Below, in pieces: positions 1-5,942 of a stretch of DNA of 5,942 nt. The notes below the pieces were generated by a model. It was not told the origin of the DNA. It made no database searches and worked only from the letters and a program-made list of their open reading frames with translations. Where the stretch lies: assembly GCA_028293405.1 (NCBI GenBank), contig JAQGOW010000242.1:1-5942 (forward strand), written 5' to 3'. This DNA is from Verrucomicrobiales bacterium. GTDB lineage: Bacteria; Verrucomicrobiota; Verrucomicrobiia; Limisphaerales; Palsa-1400. The position numbers were made by a program, and so were the translations under genes. The stretch's first letter is position 1; the number at the start of each line of letters is the position of its first letter.

Positions 1-3000
1 AATATTTACGATTTTCAAACCCAGCGGATTACGCCGAACGATCAGGGTTGGGGGTTGGTGAACTTGCCCAATTCAATTCCCGAAGGCATGAGCGTAAACG
101 CGGGGTCGACGGTTTTCTTCGATCAGAGTCTCTCCAATGCTCTCGCGACGGGTGATAGCCGGACCTGGACAGTCACTCCGACAGATCCTTACTCTCCGAT
201 GCGCTTCTCGCTCGTTTGGACCGACCCCGCGGGTAATCCTGCTGCGGGCGTTAAACTGGTCAACGATCTTGATCTGATTATTACCAATCTGGAAACAGGC
301 GAAGTGTTCGTAGGAAATAATTTCCAAGAGGGCAATGTATTCACTAGCTCTGACGATCCTGCATTCGGCTCAATTACTCCCAGCGATACCGTCAACAACG
401 TCGAAAACGTTTACGTCTTCGGGTCTCTGGGTTTGCCGCTCGGCAGTAACTACACTGTTACCGTGCGCGGAACACACGTGAATGTAAATGCCGTGACTGA
501 GCACCCGAACAACATTGTCCAAGATTTTGCGCTGGTGATTTCGGGCGGCGATCGTCCCGTTGTCACGAACTTAGTGTCGGACATTACGCCAACAAGGCTT
601 GTTACCGTTGCTTCCAACAGCGTGGCGTTGCTTTATCAGCGCGTGGGCGCCAACAGTCCATTAATTTCGACGCCGGGCACCGGCCTTACAAACGGCACTA
701 TCAGTCAATGGCACTTTTTTGTTTTCACCAACAATGTTGATTTCACGAAGACAAACGCAACGAACGTAGCGATTGTGACGTTCCTACCGCCAAATTTGTC
801 TCAGTCGCGCTTAGAAGAACCGCCGGGGGTAGCGCCGCGTAATGAAGATTTTGGCGCTGATATCGACCTTTACGTGTCTACTAATGCGGCATTGCTGGAC
901 CTCGATCCAAACGCAATCGCTGCAGCCGACAAGTCGACAGAGCGCGGCGGCACTGAATTCGTCACTTATACCAATTCTTTTTCGAACGCTGTTTATTACG
1001 TTGGTGTGAAATCCGAAGACCAGCAGGCGGCTGAATTTGGTTTTATAGCACTCGCGACCGACAAGGCTTTCGGGGGACTGGATGCAAACGGACAACTCGA
1101 AATTAACTTCGTTCCTGTTCCGATTGTCATTCCCGATGGAGATCCTGCGCTGCCAAGCCGCCCCCCGGCCCTGTCAGTCGGTGTCGTCGTCCCGACCGGA
1201 TCACCCAGGCAAAAGGCTCGTCGAGTGGTCATTAGCCAATCGATTACGCACGAACTCCTTGGGGATTTGTACGGCACCGTTGAACACAATGGCAGACGGG
1301 TTGTTCTGAACAATCATAGGGCAAGCCAGATCCAAACGGGGGCAACCAATTTTGTGTGTACTTATGATGATCTAGACGAGGGCGATGTCACTACTGGCAA
1401 GGGATATCCCGGACACATGGAGCAAGGAGCGCAGACGATCAACTATTCGCCCGACTGGATGCATACGGATGGGCCGGGCTCTTTGAAGGATTATGTCGAT
1501 AAGCGAATTGTAGGCGTTTGGTTATATACGATGACGGACAATGCTTTGAACCATACCGGCCAAGTTAACACCGTGCATGGATGGATTGAGCCAGCGCCCG
1601 AGACTAATGTATTGCACCAGGTCCGCACAATTGCCGGCAACGGTTGGTTCTATGATTTTCTGGACCTTCCGGATGATGTTACGAATTTGAACATTGCAGT
1701 GACCTATCAAGCTGGCTCGGGACCTGTGGATATTTATTTGCGGAAAAATTTCTTTCCGACGCCGACGACTTACGACGCTGCGGCTCTGGGGATTGGCGCT
1801 CCGGGTGGTGCGTTGAACGTGAACATCAGCAATACGCCACCGATTTCAGGTGGCTTCTGGATTTATGGAATTCATAACAACAACGGCACGCCGGTTACGA
1901 TAGCAATCGACATCACTATTACCCGAAGTCTCACGCCTGATTTGATCCAGACTGTGACAAACAAGACTGGGACGGTGTTATTGGATGACGCGATTACGAC
2001 GTCGCAGATTCTGATTTCGAATGCGCTGCCGGTCGTTGGCGTGGAGGTTGGTTTGCGATTGGATCACCCGCGGTTGTCTGATCTTTCGATTGAACTAATC
2101 AGCCCGCAGGGAACGCATGTGATGCTTTTTGAAGATCGCGGCTACACGGACGCGACGGGTTTTGGTCTTGATGACGGAACCAACAACACGGTTTACACCA
2201 TCTTCACGGAAGACACAAATAGGGCGAGCCAATTAATTAAATTCGCGCTGCCGCCGTATGCGAAGGTAACGGCCTTGGTTACGAACAGGGTTATTTCGTC
2301 CGACGGCTTCGACGCGATTTCAGAAGGAGCATTCCCGGCTGGATCCATTGTTGATGGCTGGACGGTTACGACGAATCAACTTGGCATTGAGTTTGAACCG
2401 GAGTTGAACACTTCGCCCTCAAATTACGTGGCACTCGGTTCCGCTGGAATGACGAAAACGATCGCCACACAGGTCGGCAAAAGTTACTTGGTGACTCACA
2501 CGTATCATGGCCCGAACGTTATCGACTGGTGGACGGCCGACGGGAATGTGAAAGACCTGATTAATCCGTCGAACGATGGCACGTTCACGAACCTCAACGG
2601 AACGCAGCCGTTGTATACCGCCGGCGAGGTCAATGAGGCATGGCATTTCGACGGGGCCAACACGGAAGTCATCATCAACACAAACGCATGCAATTTCGGC
2701 ACGAACGACTTTACGATCGAGTTTTGGATTCAATCCGTCTCACTCGTCGAGATGGGTATTATGGAAAAACGTCCAGTTTGCGACAGCACTGAAAGCTTGT
2801 GGAGCATCCGGATGGGTCCTGCGGGACCGATTGGCCAACAGGCGGGGGAAATTGGTATCGAGGTTTCTTCCAATAACCATGCTGATTATGCTTCCCTCGT
2901 CAGCACGAATTCCCGCATCAGCGATGGCGTCTGGCATCACGTCGCGTTCCGTCGCGATGAAGGCGAATTGGACATTTACGTGGACGGTCAGTTGAACGCG

Positions 3001-4890
3001 CAAACAATAGTGCCGGCAATCGCGTTTATCAGCAACAGCGTGCCAATGATCATGGGCCAGAGCATTTGCCAGTGTTGTGACGGCACCAAGCCTTTTGCAG
3101 GTAACCTTGATGAAGTAACGGTTTACCAACGCTCGTTGTCCCCAGCTGAAATCTATGACATCTACGCTGCTGGTAGGGCAGGTAAACGCACGACGACGTC
3201 GATTTTGCCCAACATCAGTTACATCATCGATGGGGTGACGAATGACACACTGGTGTCGGGTCCGGGCAACAGCCTATTCGTGACCGGCCCAGGGGACGCG
3301 TGGCAGACAAATACCATTGGATTCACGGCGACGAACAGTGCCACCCAAATCACGATTAAAGGTAACCCACTCGGAATGTTGCTCGACGACGTCATTCTGA
3401 AGGAGTTGCCAAACACGAACTACGCTAATTATTTCTTCCCTGAAGAATCGTTGAGCGCGTTCAACGGCGAACTGGCCTTGGGATATTGGACTTTGGAAAT
3501 TCACGATGCGCGTGGTGGCCAAGCGGGCAAGTTGCTCGATTGGGAACTGAACCTCACTTACAGCTCGACCAACGTGAATATGATAACGGTCGTGCCTGGA
3601 ACAACGAATTGCACGACAGCGCCAGCGGGTGGTTATGCTTATTTTGCGGTGGACGTGCCGGCATTGGCGAAGTTCGCCACCAACACGTTGCTCACTGCTG
3701 GCCCCAATCCGCTTAACCTGATTTTCAATCAAACGTCGTTGCCGACGGGTTACTCTCCTGGCGATTTCTATTTGATGGCAAATGTGGGGACGCCCGGGGC
3801 GATTCAAGTGCTTTCGAAAAACAGCGGGCCGCCATTCCTCGTGCCGGGCCAACGTTATTTCCTGGCTGTGCAGAACCTTTCTGCGCAAGACCAGCCGTTC
3901 TGTTTGCAAGTGGACTTTGATATAAACACCAACTTCACAATCACGTCGCTGAACGATTCGGTGACGAATCCGATCACAACGAACGTAATTGGTGGTTCCG
4001 TGCAGTATTACTATTTTGACGTGACGAACAACCTCGCGGTATTCCAAGTCACTAACATGAGTGCCGACGTGGACATGGTCATTCGCCATACGCTGCCATT
4101 GCCGGACGCACAAAGTTATGACTACGGCAGTTTCCAAGCGGGAACGAATAACGAGTTTATTGTCGTCCGGACTAATTCTTCACCTGTGCCGCTGGCGCCC
4201 GGCAGGTGGTATGTCACAGTAATGAACAATGTGACGAACCCAACGGTCACGTACACGATCTTTGCATATCAATCAGATGACGCTGTCAATGTTTTCGGTT
4301 TGAACGCACCCGCTGACTGCGTTGAATTTACAGCCCAGCCCGGCCCGGCGGTGGTCGATACCGTATTCGCCTTTACAGTCAGTGACAGTCCCAGAGCAGT
4401 GGAGTTTGACCTGACGGGAATCGCTGGGAACAGTGGGGTTCTCGCAGGCAACGTTGATTTGCTCGTGCGTTTAAATGCTTATCCGACGCCCTCACAGTTC
4501 GACTATGCCAGCTTCAACGCCGGGAACAGTGACGAAAAGATTGTTGTGACGACTAATAGCTCAGTGCCGAGCTTGAATGGCACTTGGTATTTAGGTATCC
4601 AGAACGACGAAGTGTTCGCCGTGGACTATAAGATTTGCGCCACAGAAACTAACAGCACTGTCCCATTCCCGGCCTTTGCTTCCGCCTCTGCGGCTTACAC
4701 TCCCGGTAGAAACGGGGCGTTCATGTTTAGTTGGAGTTCTATAGCTGGTCAGACGTATTACATTGACCGCTCTACCAATCTCGTGAACTGGTCGACAATA
4801 GCAACGATTCGCGCCCAATCGAGCACCACTACATTCAGTGATCCCGCTCCTGCGGATACGGCGCGTTACTACCGTTTGCATACGCAATAA
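1..4890 (+). CDS. Giant modular secreted S8 (subtilisin/KP-43-like) serine protease, C-terminal part; 5' end outside window
   Basis: The frame is open from base 1 to the TAA at 4888-4890 (1629 codons). The true start and probably the signal peptide and Asp/His/Ser triad lie upstream; the TTG at 55 is not a credible start because the matching sequence (YDFQ, then QGWGLVNLPNSIP at 43-81) begins before it. Domain order, inferred by eye: S8 C-terminal beta-sandwich to about 560 (FSLVWTDPAG, LVNDLDL, NNVENVYV, QDFALVISGG), as in KP-43-type subtilases; PPC-like segment about 560-1075 (DIDLYVS, AADKSTERGGTE, YYVGVKSEDQQAAEF); P-domain 1 about 1108-1593 (HELLGDLYG, VVLNNH, DGPGSLKDY, GVWLYTMTDNALNHTG); PPC-like module about 1600-1935; split P-domain 2 about 1942-3561; three PPC-like modules about 3565-4650; terminal beta-sandwich about 4657-4887 (FSWSSIAGQTYYIDRSTNL...RYYRLHTQ). 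There is no PEP-CTERM or LPXTG-like anchor at the C terminus. Likely role: an extracellular or cell-surface protease with binding modules. The S8 assignment is firm for the visible tail; catalytic activity cannot be seen here. Confidence 0.88.
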   Translation, partial: NIYDFQTQRITPNDQGWGLVNLPNSIPEGMSVNAGSTVFFDQSLSNALATGDSRTWTVTPTDPYSPMRFSLVWTDPAGNPAAGVKLVNDLDLIITNLETGEVFVGNNFQEGNVFTSSDDPAFGSITPSDTVNNVENVYVFGSLGLPLGSNYTVTVRGTHVNVNAVTEHPNNIVQDFALVISGGDRPVVTNLVSDITPTRLVTVASNSVALLYQRVGANSPLISTPGTGLTNGTISQWHFFVFTNNVDFTKTNATNVAIVTFLPPNLSQSRLEEPPGVAPRNEDFGADIDLYVSTNAALLDLDPNAIAAADKSTERGGTEFVTYTNSFSNAVYYVGVKSEDQQAAEFGFIALATDKAFGGLDANGQLEINFVPVPIVIPDGDPALPSRPPALSVGVVVPTGSPRQKARRVVISQSITHELLGDLYGTVEHNGRRVVLNNHRASQIQTGATNFVCTYDDLDEGDVTTGKGYPGHMEQGAQTINYSPDWMHTDGPGSLKDYVDKRIVGVWLYTMTDNALNHTGQVNTVHGWIEPAPETNVLHQVRTIAGNGWFYDFLDLPDDVTNLNIAVTYQAGSGPVDIYLRKNFFPTPTTYDAAALGIGAPGGALNVNISNTPPISGGFWIYGIHNNNGTPVTIAIDITITRSLTPDLIQTVTNKTGTVLLDDAITTSQILISNALPVVGVEVGLRLDHPRLSDLSIELISPQGTHVMLFEDRGYTDATGFGLDDGTNNTVYTIFTEDTNRASQLIKFALPPYAKVTALVTNRVISSDGFDAISEGAFPAGSIVDGWTVTTNQLGIEFEPELNTSPSNYVALGSAGMTKTIATQVGKSYLVTHTYHGPNVIDWWTADGNVKDLINPSNDGTFTNLNGTQPLYTAGEVNEAWHFDGANTEVIINTNACNFGTNDFTIEFWIQSVSLVEMGIMEKRPVCDSTESLWSIRMGPAGPIGQQAGEIGIEVSSNNHADYASLVSTNSRISDGVWHHVAFRRDEGELDIYVDGQLNAQTIVPAIAFISNSVPMIMGQSICQCCDGTKPFAGNLDEVTVYQRSLSPAEIYDIYAAGRAGKRTTTSILPNISYIIDGVTNDTLVSGPGNSLFVTGPGDAWQTNTIGFTATNSATQITIKGNPLGMLLDDVILKELPNTNYANYFFPEESLSAFNGELALGYWTLEIHDARGGQAGKLLDWELNLTYSSTNVNMITVVPGTTNCTTAPAGGYAYFAVDVPALAKFATNTLLTAGPNPLNLIFNQTSLPTGYSPGDFYLMANVGTPGAIQVLSKNSGPPFLVPGQRYFLAVQNLSAQDQPFCLQVDFDINTNFTITSLNDSVTNPITTNVIGGSVQYYYFDVTNNLAVFQVTNMSADVDMVIRHTLPLPDAQSYDYGSFQAGTNNEFIVVRTNSSPVPLAPGRWYVTVMNNVTNPTVTYTIFAYQSDDAVNVFGLNAPADCVEFTAQPGPAVVDTVFAFTVSDSPRAVEFDLTGIAGNSGVLAGNVDLLVRLNAYPTPSQFDYASFNAGNSDEKIVVTTNSSVPSLNGTWYLGIQNDEVFAVDYKICATETNSTVPFPAFASASAAYTPGRNGAFMFSWSSIAGQTYYIDRSTNLVNWSTIATIRAQSSTTTFSDPAPADTARYYRLHTQ
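1942..3561 (+). other. Nested domain block inside the protease: P-domain split by a DUF642/CBM-like domain, itself split by LamG
   Basis: The first P-domain half is at about 1942-2271 (ILISNALPVVGVEVGLRLDH, LSDLSIELISPQGTHVMLFE) and the second half at about 3421-3561 (FNGELALGYWTLEIHDARGG, LLDWELNLTY). Between them lie a DUF642-like first half at about 2299-2520 (GFDAIS, DGWTV, NYVALGSAG, KTIATQVGKSYLVTHTYHG) and second half at about 3190-3408 (GDAWQTNTIGFTATNSATQI, LLDDVILKE). Between those is a LamG/jelly-roll domain at about 2524-3186 (DWWTADGNVKDL, FDGANTEVIINT, FTIEFWIQS, DGVWHHVAFRRD, LDIYVDGQL, FAGNLDEVTVYQRSLSPAEI). The reading frame is unbroken throughout. Motif matches are by eye from family knowledge; the LamG and P-domain calls are stronger than the DUF642 call. 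LamG and CBM-like folds often bind glycans, so a substrate-targeting role is plausible but inferred. Confidence 0.7.
3565..4650 (+). repeat. Three tandem diverged PPC-like modules (protein-level repeat); a fourth related copy lies at about 1600-1935
   Basis: A shared beta-rich pattern recurs. Each copy has a phrase like 'P.P..YDY.SF.AG..NE.IVV.TNSS.P.L.PG.WY..V.N'. Clear instances are about 4081-4230 (DAQSYDYGSFQAGTNNEFIV, APGRWYVTVMNN) and about 4462-4610 (YPTPSQFDYASFNAGNSDEK, LNGTWYLGIQND). A looser copy is about 3721-3880 (GDFYLMANVGTPG, LVPGQRYFLAVQNL). A dispersed copy upstream of the split P-domain is about 1726-1915 (FFPTPTTYDAA, SGGFWIYGIHNNNG). The pattern resembles bacterial pre-peptidase C-terminal (PPC) domains, which accompany secreted proteases. 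The copies are too diverged at DNA level to look like recent duplications. Confidence 0.65.
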
Positions 4891-4968
4891 CGGACGTTGT
4901 CGGTTCACGTCGAAGTCGCGTGAAATTGGGGCTGGTCACGTTACGTGCAGCAGATTATTGGATGAGGT
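4891..4968. other. Short intergenic spacer with two small inverted repeats; no clear promoter or terminator
   Basis: The spacer separates the protease stop codon from the GTG of the glycoside hydrolase gene. It contains TTCACG (4904-4909) paired with CGTGAA (4919-4924) around a 9-base loop, and CACG (4937-4940) paired with CGTG (4944-4947) around TTA. Neither hairpin is followed by a T tract, so neither is a convincing intrinsic terminator. I found no well-spaced -35/-10 pair. Upstream of the GTG there is only a weak purine stretch, GGATGAGG (4960-4967), placed too close to the start for a normal Shine-Dalgarno. Confidence 0.5.
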
Positions 4969-5942
4969 GTGAACCCTCGCACATTTGCACGCGCACTAGT
5001 TTTCGCACTAACCACCTTCATCGCGCAATTGTTTGCACTGGCGCAGATTCCTTCTGCAACGATCCCGAGTGGCGTGGGTGTGAATATTCATTTCGTAACA
5101 GGCCAAACCGAGGATCTGGATATGATTGCGGCGGGTGGGTTCAAGTTTGTTCGTATGGATTTTTCGTGGGACTCGACCGAGCCGAAGCGTGGTGAATACG
5201 ATTGGAAATCATACGACGTACTCACCGCGAACCTTGAACGCCGTGGCATTCGAGCGATCTATATTCTGGATTACGTCCATGCTGCCTACGAAGGGACGGT
5301 TGATGCGACGCATCCATTTACTCACGAGGCGCAGAAACACACTGCTTCACCGCGGCATCCGGAAAGTATCGCTGCGTTCGCGCGCTGGGCTGTAGCAGCT
5401 GCAAAGCATTTCCATGGGCATCAGATCATTTGGGAGATCTACAACGAGCCGAACGGTTTTTTTTGGAAACCAAAACCTGATGCAAACGAGTATGCAGCTT
5501 TAGCGCTCGCCACTGCCAAAGCCATTCACGAAGCCGAACCTTCGGCTACAGTTGTTGCGCCCGCTTTGGCCGGCTTCGAATGGCCGTTTTTTGAAACGCT
5601 ATTTAAATCCGGCGCGCTCCAGTATTTGGATGCGGTTACAGTGCATCCTTATCGCGAGCAACGCATGGCTCCGGAAACCGCTGCGGCAGATTACAAAAAG
5701 CTGCGCGAAATGATTACCCGCTATGCGCCATCGGGTAAGAAAAACATGCCGATACTCAGCGGTGAATGGGGTTATTCGACCCACACACATGGCGTCTCGA
5801 TCGACACGCAGGCAGCCTACGCTGTGCGTCAGCAGCTTTCCAATCTGCTCAATGGGGTGCCGCTTTCGATTTGGTATGATTGGAAAAACGACGGCGAAGA
5901 CGCTAACGAGAACGAACATAATTTCGGGACGGTGATGAATGA
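4969..5942 (+). CDS. Secreted clan GH-A glycoside hydrolase (cellulase-like, GH5/GH39-type TIM barrel), 3' end outside window
   Basis: GTG at 4969 opens a frame that runs without a stop to the right edge (324 codons plus two bases). An in-frame TGA at 4963-4965 forbids a longer protein, and the first in-frame ATG (5122) would remove both the signal peptide and the first barrel strand, so GTG is the best start. Residues 1-25 form a signal peptide (R4 and R8, hydrophobic core, A23-L-A25 before Q26), indicating export. Barrel markers in order: GVNIHF; FKFVRMDFSWDSTEP (R62, W67); GIRAIYILDY; IIWEIYNEPN with E160 the likely acid/base; AVTVHPYR (H226, Y228); PILSGEWGYS with E266 the likely nucleophile; SIWYDWKNDG (residues 300-309). 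The pattern is that of retaining GH-A enzymes attacking beta-linked polysaccharides. The exact family (GH5, GH39 or an unclassified relative) and substrate cannot be fixed by eye. The remaining C terminus, beyond EHNFGTVMN, is missing. It lies 78 bases after the protease gene on the same strand. Confidence 0.9.
   Translation, partial: MNPRTFARALVFALTTFIAQLFALAQIPSATIPSGVGVNIHFVTGQTEDLDMIAAGGFKFVRMDFSWDSTEPKRGEYDWKSYDVLTANLERRGIRAIYILDYVHAAYEGTVDATHPFTHEAQKHTASPRHPESIAAFARWAVAAAKHFHGHQIIWEIYNEPNGFFWKPKPDANEYAALALATAKAIHEAEPSATVVAPALAGFEWPFFETLFKSGALQYLDAVTVHPYREQRMAPETAAADYKKLREMITRYAPSGKKNMPILSGEWGYSTHTHGVSIDTQAAYAVRQQLSNLLNGVPLSIWYDWKNDGEDANENEHNFGTVMN

Noticed and set aside
1161..1166. C6 run in the protease gene as a frameshift or phase-variation site
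   Set aside because: The run is short and the frame on both sides matches the same domain series, with no sign of a disrupted reading frame.
2576..2995. + strand 139-codon open frame within the LamG region
   Set aside because: It is out of frame with the LamG coding sequence and its Ser/Arg-rich translation shows no family pattern; it is a shadow of the real frame.
3274..4137. Long antisense open frame (287 codons) opposite the PPC-like modules
   Set aside because: Its translation is rich in Arg, His and Val with no recognisable motif, which is typical of the reverse complement of a Thr/Asn/Val-rich gene. The + strand frame has clear domain matches.
4657..4890. C-terminal sorting signal (PEP-CTERM or LPXTG type)
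   Set aside because: The last residues end in RYYRLHTQ without a PEP or LPXTG motif, transmembrane helix or basic tail, so the segment is better read as a beta-sandwich module.
4904..4924. Hairpin TTCACG/CGTGAA as an intrinsic terminator of the protease gene
   Set aside because: The stem is only six pairs and the following bases (ATTGGGG) contain no T tract, so termination is not supported.
4920..5395. Two + strand open frames (4920-5195 and 5126-5395) overlapping the start of the hydrolase gene
   Set aside because: They are in other frames than the hydrolase. Only the frame from GTG 4969 gives a signal peptide and a continuous GH-A barrel with both catalytic Glu residues.
5599..5919. Antisense 106-codon open frame opposite the hydrolase catalytic region
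   Set aside because: It lies fully inside the conserved barrel coding sequence, has no recognisable domain, and is explained by the codon use of the + strand gene.

Overview
The window reads as a bacterial chromosome fragment carrying two secreted-protein genes on the + strand, most likely from the phylum Verrucomicrobiota (Pedosphaera/Limisphaerales-like). That placement rests on protein style recalled from the phylum, not on a marker gene: a giant Thr/Asn-rich exoprotein built from PPC-like, P-domain and LamG modules, and a C-terminal module of the type 'W..I.GQ.Y.I..STNL..W....I ... D......RYYRL'.

Bases 1-4890 hold the 3' part of one very large gene, open at the left edge. It begins just downstream of where the catalytic Ser of a subtilase (S8, KP-43-like) would be. 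It then reads through the protease's C-terminal beta-sandwich, a PPC-like segment, a first proprotein-convertase P-domain, another PPC-like module, a second P-domain whose halves are separated by about 1.1 kb of other domains, three more PPC-like modules and a terminal beta-sandwich module. The insert in the second P-domain looks like a DUF642/CBM-like domain that is itself interrupted by a LamG (concanavalin-like) domain, giving a three-level nest.

Bases 4891-4968 are a short spacer with two small CACG/CGTG inverted repeats and no convincing promoter or terminator. Bases 4969-5942 hold a second gene, cut by the right edge. It starts at GTG, has a clear signal peptide, and encodes a clan GH-A (alpha/beta)8 glycoside hydrolase with both catalytic Glu residues visible.

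Together the genes suggest extracellular breakdown of polymers: a modular protease carrying possible carbohydrate- or surface-binding domains next to a secreted polysaccharide hydrolase. Whether they share a transcript cannot be decided from 78 bases of spacer. I see no RNA gene, mobile element, CRISPR array or phage-type system. The most unusual element is the nested domain architecture.
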